A stretch of 64,000 nucleotides of DNA from Mangrovibacter yixingensis (GCF_020523985.1 NZ_JAIVKM010000007.1:62001-126000), one strand, 5' to 3'; positions 8,256 through 17,769 are shown, numbered from the stretch's first letter. Program-made: numbers and translations. The notes: generated from the sequence alone by a model not told the origin.

Positions 8256-11200
8256 ATGTTGAGAGTTCTCCTTTCCATACTCACCAACCGCATTTTATGG
8301 GGTTTTGTTGGGGTAACTGCATTTGCGGCGGTTATCTGGATGATTGGCCCCCTGTTTTCCATTGTGGATACTCGCCCGCTGGAATCGGTGCAAAACCGGG
8401 TTATCAGTATTGGCCTTATCTACCTGGTGTGGATCCACAGCCATATCATTCCGCGGATTTATAACGCGTGGCTTAACCGCAAAATGATGGAGAACATCAA
8501 CAAGAATGCGGCCGGTGAAGATACCACTGCACCGGAAAATCGCCAGCGCCTGACCAATGAAGAACAGGTTTTGGCAGAACGCTTTAATGATGCCTCCCAG
8601 TTCCTGAAAAAAGCGCACTTCAGCCGCAGCCAGCATGGCCACCCGTGGCTACAGCGCTTCAGCCAGCAGTACCTGTACCAACTGCCCTGGTATGTCATGA
8701 TTGGTGCGCCGGGTGCCGGGAAAACCACTGCACTGATCAACTCCGGCCTGCAATTTCCGCTGGCGGACAAATTCGGGAAAACGGCGCTGCGCGGTATAGG
8801 TGGCACCCGTAACTGCGACTGGTGGTTTACTAACGAAGCCGTCTTACTGGATACCGCCGGGCGTTATTCAACCCACGAAAGCCAGCAGGCACTTGATGCC
8901 AGCGAGTGGCAGCGTTTTATGGGGCTGCTGCGTAAATACCGTGGCCGCCAGCCTATCAACGGCGTCATCATGACCATCAGCATTTCTGATTTGCTGACAT
9001 TGTCGCCGGAAGCGATGCAACAGCAGGCAACCAACCTGCGCCAGCGCCTGGCAGAACTGCATGAACAACTGGGTATTCGCTTCCCGGTGTATGTCATGGT
9101 CACCAAAGCGGATTTACTTAAAGGGTTCAGTGCCTATTTTGCCGGGTTGGATAAAGCCCAGCGTGAACAAATCTGGGGCTTTACCTTCCCCTGGTCGCAA
9201 TCAAGCCTGGCCAGTTTCGACCTGATGGGCGCGTTTGCCCAAGAATATGCGCTATTACAACAACGCCTTGATGCCGGGCTGCCTGACATCATGTTGCAGG
9301 AAAGCGACCCGCAAACCCGCGCGGAAAGCTACCTGTTCCCGCAGGAATTTGCCGCACTGCGCCCACTGTTGGCTGATTACCTGAGCACCGTTTTTGCCCG
9401 CTCCAACTTCGAAACCGAATTCTCTCCACGCGGCATTTACTTTGCCAGTGGTACCCAGGAAGGCCTGCCTTTCGACCGGGTAATGGGCGATTTAGCGCGC
9501 GCCCTGCACTTACCGCAAGATAATAACAACGGTAGTGACAAGCAACAGACCAACGATGCCTGGGACAGCGTTAGCAAAGAAGCGCCAATTCCTGGCAACA
9601 AAGGCCAAAGTTACTTTATTAAAAACCTGCTGCAGCGGGTAATTTTCCAGGAAGCGGGGATTGCCGGGCAAAACCGCTGGTGGGCGATTCGTAACCGGGC
9701 GGTTATCTGGTCGGGCTATGCTGCACTGGCGGCTGTGCTGGTGGTACTTGCCGGGTTATGGCTCACCAGTTACGGCAACAACAAAGGCTATTTGGCCGAA
9801 GTGCAGGCGAAAGTGCCGGGGGTTCAGGCGCAGAGTAAAGCGTTACAAACCAGCGACAGCAGCGATTTGTTCGATCTCCTGCCATTCCTCAACAGCCTGC
9901 AGAATCTGCCCAAAAGCGATACCGTAGATATTAACTCGCCGGGTATCACCTGGCGTATGGGCCTGTATCGCGGTAATGAAGTGAGCGATGCCACCCAGTC
10001 GTTATACCAAAAAGCATTGCAGGAAATGGTATTGCCGGCAGTAGCTCAACGAATTACCACCTGGTTACGTAACGACAACGGCAGCGATGTGGAATACAGC
10101 TATGAAGCGCTGAAAGCCTACCAGATGCTGTACCAGCCGAAGCATTACGATGGCAAATTCCTCCATGCCTGGGTGATGTTCAACCTGTCACGTAATTTGC
10201 CACGCAATGTTACGCAGAATGAACTGCATCAAATGGAGTGGCACCTGACCCAGCTGCTGGAAAACCAGATTCAGTCTTCGCCTTACGCCAAAGACGACGA
10301 ACTTATCCAGCGCGAGCAGCAACTGATTAACCAAAATCCGCTGTCAGTCAGGGTTTATGGCCGCCTGAAACGTTTGCTGGAGCACGATGATTCTCTCCAG
10401 CCAGTTTCACTGGCAACGCTGGGCGGGCCACAAAGTGAATTGGTGTTCTCGCGCAAAACAGGCAAGCCAATCACGGATGGTGTGCCGGGCCTGTATACCC
10501 CGGAAGGCTACTGGAACCATTTTGAGAAACAAATCGCCAGTGTGACGGCGTCATTGCACGAAGACGACGCCTGGGTGCTTGGCGCACCACAGAAAGAAGA
10601 CCAAAAAGCCATTAATGAAGCTGTGCGCCAACTCTATGCACGTGATTTTATGGCGGCCTGGGATAACTACCTGGCAGATATTCAACTGAATAACAGTGCA
10701 GACCTGACTCACCGCATCAATACGGCCCGCGTGTTATCCAGCAACAATTCACCGTTGCGCCAGTTAGTCATGAACCTGAGTAAAGTGCTCACGCTTTCCC
10801 GGGCCAGTGATACGCCGGAAGATAAAAAAGCCGCAGCGGATGACAACAGCAGTTCATTGAATAACTTATTTGGCGCAACCAGTAACGGTGCCATTGCCGC
10901 AGCACAAACACCGGAACAACAAGTTACCGATCACTACGCGCCAATCATTGATCTGGCCCAGCCGCTGGAAAAAGGCGGTAAAGCCATCGTATTTGATGAT
11001 TTTCTCAAACAGATTGATGACCTGTACCGTTACCTGACCGCCGTGCAGGACGCTGCAAATAGTGGCATGCCAGCACCTGGTGGCGATGCCATCAGCCGCC
11101 TGCAAGCCAGCGCAGGGCGCTTACCTGGTGGCCTCAACAACATGTTTACCAGCATGGCGGTGGGTGCAAGCTCAGATACCCAGCGCCGCGACATGGACAA

Positions 11201-11885
11201 TATTCGCAAACGCCTGAATGTTGAAATTGGCAGCTTCTGCCGCCAGGCCATTGCCGGGCGCTACCCGTTAGTGCGCAGTGCGCATGCGGATATCACCCCG
11301 GATGATTTGGCGCGCATGTTTGCGCCGGGAACCGGGTTAATGGATGCCTTCTTCCGCGACAACCTGACAAACCGGGTCGATACCACCCAGGCGCGCTGGC
11401 GCTTTACGCCAGGCATCGATGGTAAAACCCTGCCTGGCGGTGAAGCTATTCTGCGGCCTTTCCAGCAGGCGCAATACATTCGCGATGCCTTCTTCTCGAA
11501 TGGTGCAACCACACCGGGTTACAAAGTGACGATACGCACCATCCGTATGGATAACGATATTCTGACCCTTTCGCTGGATGTAGACGGGCAACTGCTGCGT
11601 TACAGCCACGGGCCACAGGCGGTACAACTGGTGAGCTGGCCGGGTACCGGCGGCACCAACCAGGTGCGCATGCAACTGGGGCTCGCCAATGGCACGACAT
11701 CCACGTTGGTAAGCAGCGGCCCATGGGCACTGAACCGGTTCTTTGACCGGGCGAAACAGTCCCCTGGCAGCAACAGCCTGAGCCGCCAGGCAACATTTAC
11801 TGTTGACGGGCACAACGTGACGCTTGAGTTCACCCCAAACAGCATTCGTAACCCGTTCCAGCTTTCTGGCTTCTCATGCCCTTAA
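8256..11885 (+). CDS. tssM: TssM (IcmF-like) inner-membrane core protein
   Basis: 1209 residues. Two N-terminal membrane segments (about 12-34 and 48-65) precede a cytoplasmic NTPase-like domain with Walker A GAPGAGKT at about residue 150 and a DTAGRY switch-like motif. A third membrane segment (about 487-507, SGYAALAAVLVVLAGLWLTS) leads to the large periplasmic part that binds TssJ; the C-terminus carries the FTVDGHNVTLEF beta domain. TssM forms the channel with TssL. An intact Walker A suggests nucleotide binding. The start has AAGGA nine bases upstream. Confidence 0.97.
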   Translation: MLRVLLSILTNRILWGFVGVTAFAAVIWMIGPLFSIVDTRPLESVQNRVISIGLIYLVWIHSHIIPRIYNAWLNRKMMENINKNAAGEDTTAPENRQRLTNEEQVLAERFNDASQFLKKAHFSRSQHGHPWLQRFSQQYLYQLPWYVMIGAPGAGKTTALINSGLQFPLADKFGKTALRGIGGTRNCDWWFTNEAVLLDTAGRYSTHESQQALDASEWQRFMGLLRKYRGRQPINGVIMTISISDLLTLSPEAMQQQATNLRQRLAELHEQLGIRFPVYVMVTKADLLKGFSAYFAGLDKAQREQIWGFTFPWSQSSLASFDLMGAFAQEYALLQQRLDAGLPDIMLQESDPQTRAESYLFPQEFAALRPLLADYLSTVFARSNFETEFSPRGIYFASGTQEGLPFDRVMGDLARALHLPQDNNNGSDKQQTNDAWDSVSKEAPIPGNKGQSYFIKNLLQRVIFQEAGIAGQNRWWAIRNRAVIWSGYAALAAVLVVLAGLWLTSYGNNKGYLAEVQAKVPGVQAQSKALQTSDSSDLFDLLPFLNSLQNLPKSDTVDINSPGITWRMGLYRGNEVSDATQSLYQKALQEMVLPAVAQRITTWLRNDNGSDVEYSYEALKAYQMLYQPKHYDGKFLHAWVMFNLSRNLPRNVTQNELHQMEWHLTQLLENQIQSSPYAKDDELIQREQQLINQNPLSVRVYGRLKRLLEHDDSLQPVSLATLGGPQSELVFSRKTGKPITDGVPGLYTPEGYWNHFEKQIASVTASLHEDDAWVLGAPQKEDQKAINEAVRQLYARDFMAAWDNYLADIQLNNSADLTHRINTARVLSSNNSPLRQLVMNLSKVLTLSRASDTPEDKKAAADDNSSSLNNLFGATSNGAIAAAQTPEQQVTDHYAPIIDLAQPLEKGGKAIVFDDFLKQIDDLYRYLTAVQDAANSGMPAPGGDAISRLQASAGRLPGGLNNMFTSMAVGASSDTQRRDMDNIRKRLNVEIGSFCRQAIAGRYPLVRSAHADITPDDLARMFAPGTGLMDAFFRDNLTNRVDTTQARWRFTPGIDGKTLPGGEAILRPFQQAQYIRDAFFSNGATTPGYKVTIRTIRMDNDILTLSLDVDGQLLRYSHGPQAVQLVSWPGTGGTNQVRMQLGLANGTTSTLVSSGPWALNRFFDRAKQSPGSNSLSRQATFTVDGHNVTLEFTPNSIRNPFQLSGFSCP

Positions 11886-11901
11886 CTGCAAGGAATGTTG
11901 A

Positions 11902-12612
11902 ATGAGCAACTACCCTGTACCGTGCTGGTTTGGGAAATTGCCCAGCACCGGTGATTTTTTGCAGCGCCGCTTTCCCGATGCGCTGCAACGCCAGTGGTCA
12001 CACTGGTTCCAGGTTGGCCTGCATAACTGGCAAAACCAGAATGACCCGGCCCACAGTGCCAAGCGCGAATTCCATAAAGCCCCCGTGTGGAATTTTGCGG
12101 TACCGCCCATGCTGGGCAGCCAGGTTATCCAACTGGGTTGCCTGCTCCCCGGGCGAGACAGCGTAGGGCGGCAGTACCCGGTATGTGCCCTGAGCGCATT
12201 CAGCCCGGCGGAATGGTCGCCCCAGTGCCTGGCGCTGGCGGAGCCCTGGTACCAACAACTGGGCCGCACCCTGATGACCGCTGTCAGAAATGGTTTTGCC
12301 GGTGAGCAACTTGACCAGGCGATATTAAGCATTCCGTCGCCAGTGGTGCCGGAAGGGGATGCCCAGTCAGACATTCTGGATGTCATTGGTTATGACGATG
12401 CACCCGCAGCACTGAGCTGGCGCCAGGCTGCTGAATGTTTTGAACCACAACGGCAAACCAGCTTTTGGTGGACAAACCGCTGCGATGGCTACCCGCTGTA
12501 CACCCATGTACACAGTGGCAATTTCACCAGCCAGTTATTTTCCATGCTGTTTGACCCCGCAGGTGGTGCTCAACCTGGCCGCCACGGGTTGTATCCTCCC
12601 ATGTTTGACTGA
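11902..12612 (+). CDS. tagF: TagF, T6SS post-translational repressor
   Basis: 236 residues, with the family opening PCWFGKLPSTGDFLQRRFP at about residues 7-25 and GRQYPVCALSAFSP later. In Pseudomonas and Serratia, TagF represses firing by sequestering Fha and opposes the phosphorylation pathway. Here kinase, phosphatase and FHA genes are all in the same cluster, so that role fits. In some species TagF is fused to PppA; here the two are separate. It lies 16 bases after tssM and 10 before tssA. Confidence 0.92.
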   Translation: MSNYPVPCWFGKLPSTGDFLQRRFPDALQRQWSHWFQVGLHNWQNQNDPAHSAKREFHKAPVWNFAVPPMLGSQVIQLGCLLPGRDSVGRQYPVCALSAFSPAEWSPQCLALAEPWYQQLGRTLMTAVRNGFAGEQLDQAILSIPSPVVPEGDAQSDILDVIGYDDAPAALSWRQAAECFEPQRQTSFWWTNRCDGYPLYTHVHSGNFTSQLFSMLFDPAGGAQPGRHGLYPPMFD

Positions 12613-12622
12613 CAGGTAATTC

Positions 12623-13654
12623 ATGAACATAGACGCTTTTCTGGCCCCGGTCAGCGCCGACAAACCTTGTGGCGATAACCTGGAGTACGATGCCGATTTC
12701 CAGGCAATGGAACAGGCAAGCCAGGGGAAAGCAGAGCAACAGTTTGGCGACACCATCATCCCGGCAGAACCGGCAGACTGGACCAAAGTCGAAAAACTGG
12801 CCACCAGCCTGCTGGAGCGCAGTAAAGACCTGCGGGTAATTATGGCGCTTATCCATGCCTGGACCCGGCGGCGCGGCCTGCAAGGTTATGCCGATGGCCT
12901 GCTGCTGATTCAACAGGTGCTGGTGCTCTACTGGGAACCGCTGTACCCCCTGCTGGAAGAATACGGCGAACGGGATCCGTTTTACCGCTTAAACGCGCTG
13001 GCTGCACTGGGTGATGGTTCCGAACTTACCACTGCTGTACGCCAGTCTGCATTACTGCGCAGCGCGGCCGACACACTTTCGTTACGCGATGCCTGTAGTT
13101 TATTGGATGGCAGCAAAACCGAGTGCCCGGATTACCCCGGCGGGCGTCCCCGCCTGGTAGATGAACTGGCACGCGGCGGGCAGCCTGGCATTGAAGCCTT
13201 GCTGCATATTCGTGAACGCCTGCTCACCATTCGTGAAGTGCTCAGCGAACAACTGGGCGAAAGCGCACTGCCGGAAATGGAAGTGCTGCTGAAAACAGTC
13301 AATACGGTGGCTCAGGCTTGCGATGCAACGGATTTATCCACCCTGATCCCCGGCCTGACAGGCGAAAGCCAGACCGAGGGCAACACAGTGGCTGAATCTG
13401 ATGAACAACAACCCGCTGCGGCTGCACCACGTAATGTGGACTGGCGCAGTGTTCAACCGGCAACGCGTGAAGATGCACAACTGATGTTGGAAAAAGCGCG
13501 CCAGTATTTCCTGCTGTATGAACCGAGCCACCCGGCACCGCTGCTGATTGAACGCGTACAGCGGCTGATTGAAATGAACTTTATGGACATCATTCGCGAC
13601 CTCGCACCCGATGGTGTCCACCAACTGGAAAATATATTCGGGCGCCGTGATTAA
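12623..13654 (+). CDS. tssA: TssA, T6SS baseplate/sheath-priming protein
   Basis: 343 residues with the ImpA N-terminal domain, recognised by the opening DAFLAPVSADKPCGDNLEYDAD and by LLERSKDLRVIMALIHAWTRRRGLQGYADGL (given here as one region at residues 57-87). The C-terminal part is short and carries PATREDAQLMLEKARQYFL and a closing helical segment, as in the short TssA class. TssA helps assemble the baseplate and prime sheath-tube polymerisation. It precedes tssB by 74 bases, a gap holding an inverted GGCGAAGGC/GCCGTCGCC-like stretch. Confidence 0.93.
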   Translation: MNIDAFLAPVSADKPCGDNLEYDADFQAMEQASQGKAEQQFGDTIIPAEPADWTKVEKLATSLLERSKDLRVIMALIHAWTRRRGLQGYADGLLLIQQVLVLYWEPLYPLLEEYGERDPFYRLNALAALGDGSELTTAVRQSALLRSAADTLSLRDACSLLDGSKTECPDYPGGRPRLVDELARGGQPGIEALLHIRERLLTIREVLSEQLGESALPEMEVLLKTVNTVAQACDATDLSTLIPGLTGESQTEGNTVAESDEQQPAAAAPRNVDWRSVQPATREDAQLMLEKARQYFLLYEPSHPAPLLIERVQRLIEMNFMDIIRDLAPDGVHQLENIFGRRD

Positions 13655-13728
13655 CCGGCGCACCCTCTTGTGGCGAAGGCACAGCGCCGTCGCCTCACCT
13701 TCACCGCGCATATTCGATGGAGAACACC

Positions 13729-14253
13729 ATGGCAATGAGTAACAGTGGGCAGAAATTTATTGCCCGTAACCGCGCACCCCGCGTACAGATTGAGTACGAC
13801 GTAGAAATCTACGGTGCGGAGCGCAAAATCCAGCTTCCTTTCGTTATGGGCGTGATGGCAGATTTAGTCGGTAAACCTGTCGAGCCTTTAGCCCCGGTAG
13901 ATGAACGCAAGTTCCTTGAAATTGATATTGATAATTTTGATGAACGGATGAAAGCGTTGAAACCCCGCGTGGCGTTCCAGGTAGACAACACGCTGACTGG
14001 CGACGGCAAACTGAATGTCGAACTGACCTTCGACAGCATGGATGACTTCCTGCCAGACGCCGTTGCACGCAAAGTTGAACCGCTGAACAAATTACTGGAA
14101 GCCCGCACCCAACTTTCTAACCTGCTGACCTACATGGATGGCAAAAATGGCGCGGAAGCCCTGATTGCGAAAGTGCTGCAGGACCCGACATTACTGCAAT
14201 CCCTGAGCCAGGCACCCAAAGCGGCAGACACCGCCAAAGGTGACGAGGAGTAA
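13729..14253 (+). CDS. tssB: TssB, small T6SS sheath subunit
   Basis: 174 residues beginning MAMSNSGQKFIARNRAPRVQ, the highly conserved N-terminus of TssB/VipA, with IEYDVEIYGAERKIQLPFVMG next. TssB pairs with TssC to build the contractile sheath. I chose the ATG at 13729 because GGAG stands six bases upstream; an in-frame ATG at 13717 would add four residues but overlaps that site. The C-terminal helix is acidic and alanine-rich. It is coupled to tssC, which starts three bases after the stop. Confidence 0.97.
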   Translation: MAMSNSGQKFIARNRAPRVQIEYDVEIYGAERKIQLPFVMGVMADLVGKPVEPLAPVDERKFLEIDIDNFDERMKALKPRVAFQVDNTLTGDGKLNVELTFDSMDDFLPDAVARKVEPLNKLLEARTQLSNLLTYMDGKNGAEALIAKVLQDPTLLQSLSQAPKAADTAKGDEE

Positions 14254-14256
14254 TCG

Positions 14257-15753
14257 ATGAGTAACCAAACTGAACAACAGCAAAACAGCGCTCAGACGTT
14301 TACCCAGGATGAATTCAGCGCGCTGCTGAGCAAAGAATTCCGCCCGAAAACAGACCAGGCGCGTGAAGCAGTAGAAAGCGCGGTAAAAACCCTGGCGCAA
14401 CAGGCGCTGGAAAATACCGTCACCATTTCCAGCGATACCTACCGCACCATTCAGGCGCTGATCGCGGAAATTGATGAAAAACTTTCCGAACAGGTTAACC
14501 AGATTATTCACCACGACGAATTCCAGAAACTGGAAAGCGCATGGCGTGGCCTGAGCTACCTGGTGAACAACACCGAAACCGACGAGATGCTGAAAATCCG
14601 CTTTATGAGCGTCTCCAAAAAAGAACTGGGCCGTACCCTGAAACGTTTTAAAGGCGTGGGTTGGGACCAGAGCCCGGTGTTCAAAAAAATCTACGAAGAA
14701 GAATATGGCCAGTTCGGTGGCGAACCTTTCGGCTGCCTGGTGGGCGATTACTACTTCGACCACAGCCCGCAGGATGTTGAACTGCTTAGCGAAATGGCAC
14801 GCATTGGTGCCGCAGCACACTGCCCGTTCATTACCGGTTCTGCACCGAGCGTGATGCAAATGGAATCCTGGCAAGAGCTGGCTAACCCACGCGACCTGAC
14901 CAAAATCTTCCAGAACACGGAATATGCTGCATGGCGCAGCCTGCGTGAATCCGAAGATGCCCGCTACCTGGGCCTGGTTATGCCACGCTTCCTGTCCCGC
15001 CTGCCTTACGGTGTGCGCACTAACCCGGTAGACAGCTTCGATTTCGAAGAGCAAGTGGATGGCGCTAACCACGACAGCTACACTTGGAGCAACGCTGCTT
15101 ACGCCATGGCGGCCAACATCAACCGTTCATTTAAAGAATTTGGCTGGTGTACCTCTATTCGCGGCGTGGAATCTGGTGGTGCAGTAGAAAACCTGCCTTG
15201 CCATACCTTCCCAAGTGATGATGGCGGTGTGGATATGAAATGCCCCACAGAAATTGCCATCAGCGACCGCCGCGAAGCAGAACTGGCGAAAAACGGCTTT
15301 ATGCCGCTGGTTCACCGCAAAAACTCTGACTTTGCTGCCTTTATTGGTGCTCAGTCACTGCAAAAACCGGCGGAATACCACGATGCCGATGCAACTGCGA
15401 ACGCCCGTCTGGCCGCCCGCCTGCCGTATCTGTTCGCCTGCTGCCGTTTTGCGCATTACCTGAAATGTATTGTGCGCGACAAAATTGGCTCATTCCGCGA
15501 ACGCGACGATATGGAACGCTGGCTGAACAGCTGGGTGATGAACTATGTGGATGGTGACCCGGCGAACTCCTCGCAGGAAACTAAATCCCGCAAACCGCTG
15601 GCCGCAGCAGAAGTGCAGGTGGAAGAAATTGAAGATAACCCAGGCTACTACGCCGCGAAATTCTTCCTGCGCCCGCATTACCAACTGGAAGGCCTGACTG
15701 TTTCACTGCGTCTGGTTTCCAAACTGCCATCACTGAAAACCAATGATGCGTAA
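14257..15753 (+). CDS. tssC: TssC, large T6SS sheath subunit
   Basis: 498 residues, full TssC/VipB length. Family landmarks are LESAWRGLSYLVNNTETDE, a glycine-rich FGCLVGDYYFDHSPQDVEL region, NREFGWCTSIRG-like FKEFGWCTSIRGVESGGAVE, and the C-terminal FFLRPHYQLEGLTVSLRLVS that closes the handshake domain. It polymerises with TssB and carries the interface ClpV acts on after contraction. GAGGAG precedes the start. In many clusters hcp follows directly; here about 700 bases of accessory DNA intervene. Confidence 0.98.
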   Translation: MSNQTEQQQNSAQTFTQDEFSALLSKEFRPKTDQAREAVESAVKTLAQQALENTVTISSDTYRTIQALIAEIDEKLSEQVNQIIHHDEFQKLESAWRGLSYLVNNTETDEMLKIRFMSVSKKELGRTLKRFKGVGWDQSPVFKKIYEEEYGQFGGEPFGCLVGDYYFDHSPQDVELLSEMARIGAAAHCPFITGSAPSVMQMESWQELANPRDLTKIFQNTEYAAWRSLRESEDARYLGLVMPRFLSRLPYGVRTNPVDSFDFEEQVDGANHDSYTWSNAAYAMAANINRSFKEFGWCTSIRGVESGGAVENLPCHTFPSDDGGVDMKCPTEIAISDRREAELAKNGFMPLVHRKNSDFAAFIGAQSLQKPAEYHDADATANARLAARLPYLFACCRFAHYLKCIVRDKIGSFRERDDMERWLNSWVMNYVDGDPANSSQETKSRKPLAAAEVQVEEIEDNPGYYAAKFFLRPHYQLEGLTVSLRLVSKLPSLKTNDA

Positions 15754-15768
15754 GTAACTTCTGACTTC

Positions 15769-15794
15769 TCCGGGCTGCCTTTTGGGAGCCCGGA
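15769..15794. terminator. Hairpin after tssC
   Basis: TCCGGGCT (15769-15776) pairs perfectly with AGCCCGGA (15787-15794) across a 10-base loop. No T-run follows, so it may stabilise the 3' end or attenuate rather than terminate. Confidence 0.4.
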
Positions 15795-15811
15795 ATACTA
15801 AAAGGATTATT

Positions 15812-15889
15812 ATGAAGGATACACCGGAAGAAGTTGCTGATGGCATGTTAAAAATTTTTGAGAAGAAGAGTAATACTGGAATTATGTGA
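15812..15889 (+). CDS. Possible 25-residue ORF or gene remnant after tssC
   Basis: ATG with AAAGGA seven bases upstream opens a frame reading MKDTPEEVADGMLKIFEKKS and ending after six more residues. The ribosome-binding site is good and the peptide is charged. I recognise no family. It may be the start of a gene whose rest was lost, since the next small ORF begins 16 bases after its stop. Confidence 0.25.
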   Translation: MKDTPEEVADGMLKIFEKKSNTGIM

Positions 15890-15905
15890 CTGGAGTGGGA
15901 ACTTG

Positions 15906-15995
15906 GTGAAGATCGTAATAAATACAATTATATTTTTTATTGCTGTATCTATCGCGATTTTTTATTTTCCTGAAAAATTACGCTCTCGGAGTTAG
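15906..15995 (+). CDS. Possible 29-residue single-membrane-segment peptide
   Basis: A GTG start opens a frame that is almost entirely hydrophobic (IVINTIIFFIAVSIAIFYF) and closes with a basic tail. Such a shape suits a small membrane protein, but it could equally be the last membrane segment of a lost gene. It overlaps the end of the next gene on the opposite strand by four bases. No strong ribosome-binding site. Confidence 0.2.
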   Translation: MKIVINTIIFFIAVSIAIFYFPEKLRSRS

Positions 15996-16201
15996 CTTGA
16001 TTTAATTTTTTTAAAAACATAGCGTAATATGAAAAATATCACTGCAATAAAAATTGCCTTCCCAAAAATAAAACCAAATGAATAGGTGTTAAAACTTCCA
16101 GTTTTAACAATCAAACATAGTGATTGCATAAATAGATATATTGCGTATATCCCTATGATTATGAATATGATAAACATCGCTTTTGCCAGATTTTTTTTCA
16201 T
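15992..16201 (-). CDS. Small two-segment membrane protein, unknown function
   Basis: 69 residues beginning MKKNLAKAMFIIFIIIGIYA. Two predicted membrane helices occupy most of the protein, with a basic C-terminus FKKIKSS. I chose the ATG at 16201 because AGGAG stands nine bases before it; a longer start at 16234 lacks such a site. It runs against the T6SS genes, is very AT-rich and sits in the pocket between tssC and hcp, so it looks acquired. Immunity to a membrane-active effector is conceivable but unsupported. Confidence 0.55.
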   Translation of the reverse strand: MKKNLAKAMFIIFIIIGIYAIYLFMQSLCLIVKTGSFNTYSFGFIFGKAIFIAVIFFILRYVFKKIKSS

Positions 16202-16308
16202 ATTAAAGATCTCCTGTTTCCTTTTTAAATGCAAAAAGCATAACTGATTTTAGTTGTTAACAATCCCAGTTTTAACCAACAAAATCAACATCTGAGTTCA
16301 ATGAGTTT

Positions 16309-16339
16309 ACTGGTTTATTATTCCAGATAATAAACCAGT
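16309..16339. promoter_or_regulatory. 13-bp perfect inverted repeat upstream of hcp
   Basis: ACTGGTTTATTAT (16309-16321) and ATAATAAACCAGT (16327-16339) pair perfectly around a five-base loop, 110 bases before the hcp start. No T-run follows on the plus strand. It could be an operator or a stem at the end of an upstream transcript. Confidence 0.45.
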
Positions 16340-16449
16340 GCCGAGGCAGAGGTAAAATATGGACGGTTTTATGAAGCCCCATGATTTCCTGTTTGCCATA
16401 TTAAGTGCTGTAACCAGCAAAACTAACCAATCAAAGAGTAGAGATTATT

Positions 16450-16932
16450 ATGGCTATTGATATGTTTTTGAAAGTCGACGGTGTGACGGGTGAGTCCAAA
16501 GACTCTAATCACTCTGGCTGGACTGATATCACTTCTTTCTCCTGGGGTGCTTCTCAGCCGGGTAACATGAGCGTTGGCGGTGGCGGCGGTGCCGGTAAAG
16601 TAAACTTTAACGACCTGCACGTTAATGCCCTGATCGACAAATCAGCAACCGCTATCATGAAATACTGTGCGAACGGTAAACACCTGACCAAAGTTGAACT
16701 GTCTGTATGTAAAGCAGGTGGTCAGCAGGTGGAATACGCACGCATCACTCTGGAAGAAGTTCTGGTAACTTCTGTTCAGTACACTGGTGCAGATAACGGC
16801 GACACCGTTGGTGTTACCTATGCATTCCAGGCTGGTAAAGTGAAACAGCAGTACTGGGAACAAACTTCTTCCGGTAGCAAAGGCGCTGAAAGCTCCGTTG
16901 GCTGGAATATCAAAGAAAACAGCGAAGCGTAA
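16450..16932 (+). CDS. hcp: Hcp (TssD), T6SS tube protein
   Basis: 160 residues with the Hcp1 pattern: MAIDMFLKVDGVTGESKD, SGWTDITSFSWGASQPG, the VGGGGGAGKVNF loop and EYARITLEEVLVTSVQ. Hexameric rings stack into the tube that carries effectors such as small hydrolases. Codon use is more biased than in neighbours, fitting high expression. It has its own upstream region with an inverted repeat and is closed by a strong terminator, so it is probably transcribed as a separate abundant unit. Confidence 0.98.
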   Translation: MAIDMFLKVDGVTGESKDSNHSGWTDITSFSWGASQPGNMSVGGGGGAGKVNFNDLHVNALIDKSATAIMKYCANGKHLTKVELSVCKAGGQQVEYARITLEEVLVTSVQYTGADNGDTVGVTYAFQAGKVKQQYWEQTSSGSKGAESSVGWNIKENSEA

Positions 16933-16946
16933 GCGAGTTGTTGATG

Positions 16947-16970
16947 GCGATCCCGGAAGGGATCGCTTTT
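16947..16970 (+). terminator. Intrinsic terminator after hcp
   Basis: GCGATCCC (16947-16954), loop GGAA, GGGATCGC (16959-16966), then TTTT: a compact GC-rich stem with a T-run, 15 bases after the hcp stop. Confidence 0.85.
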
Positions 16971-17046
16971 AACCCTATTTCGGTTAATCAGATATTTTCA
17001 AGGCTGTTCTTTTTACAGCTTAGGAGTTACAGCTTAGGAGCCGTAA

Positions 17047-17718
17047 ATGGTCAGGAGACTGATATTTTCAGTTCTGCTACTTAGTCTTTCCACCATCGTT
17101 AACGCAGAACAGCTCCTTAAACAAGGGGTACTTCAGGTCTATTGGTTGCCAGTCTGGAATGATACCGGCACAGTCAATACACCTGAATTACACTATCGCT
17201 ATTTTGTTTTAAGTGCTAATCACCATGCTGAAAAAATTGTTAACCTCGATAAGCAAAATAGTGAAGCGCTGTTAACTCGTTATTTTAGCCCGGTTCCTGA
17301 AAACTTTTTGAAGTTCAAAGAAGGCCACCTGGAACGTTCAGGTACCGCAGTTATAAATCATTTGTCATCGAACACGGAATGCGACCACCATTACTACAGT
17401 GGGCAACTGAGTAAATTTACTGTTGGTACTGACCAGCACTTCGATATTAATGTACTGGAAAATGCAGCAGGGTGTGAAGCCAGACCTTATCGCCTCTTGT
17501 ATACACTTAAATCCGGTATAACTGATGCGCATTTTAAACAGGATCCAGATGTTAGCGCTAAAAATGGAGCAATGATTACTGCTGATATGGCTATTGTGAC
17601 TTTGGAACGTGTAAATCAGCAGTGGATTAAAGCAGCACAATATGATGCCAACCAGCCAGACTCTGTTGGAAAAAATCAAGGGTTTATTCTTCTTAGTCAA
17701 CTTCAGCCACTGAACTGA
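17047..17718 (+). CDS. Exported protein of unknown function in the post-hcp pocket
   Basis: 223 residues with a clean signal peptide (MVRRLIFSVLLLSLSTIVNA, cleavage after residue 20). The mature part has only two cysteines, in STECDHHYY and NAAGCEARP, and no motif I recognise. TTAGGAG repeats precede the start. Position after hcp is the place where Serratia-type clusters keep small effector and immunity genes, so a periplasmic immunity or accessory role is plausible (inference). No partner toxin is adjacent. Confidence 0.75.
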   Translation: MVRRLIFSVLLLSLSTIVNAEQLLKQGVLQVYWLPVWNDTGTVNTPELHYRYFVLSANHHAEKIVNLDKQNSEALLTRYFSPVPENFLKFKEGHLERSGTAVINHLSSNTECDHHYYSGQLSKFTVGTDQHFDINVLENAAGCEARPYRLLYTLKSGITDAHFKQDPDVSAKNGAMITADMAIVTLERVNQQWIKAAQYDANQPDSVGKNQGFILLSQLQPLN

Positions 17719-17769
17719 GTTATGGTGATATATCATAGGTCAACACATTGATATGCTATTGGTTGTGGA

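Noticed and set aside
14191-15072. Long 293-residue frame antisense to tssC
   Set aside because: It mirrors a highly conserved, codon-biased gene; the protein is low in family-like pattern and there is no start signal. A shadow frame.
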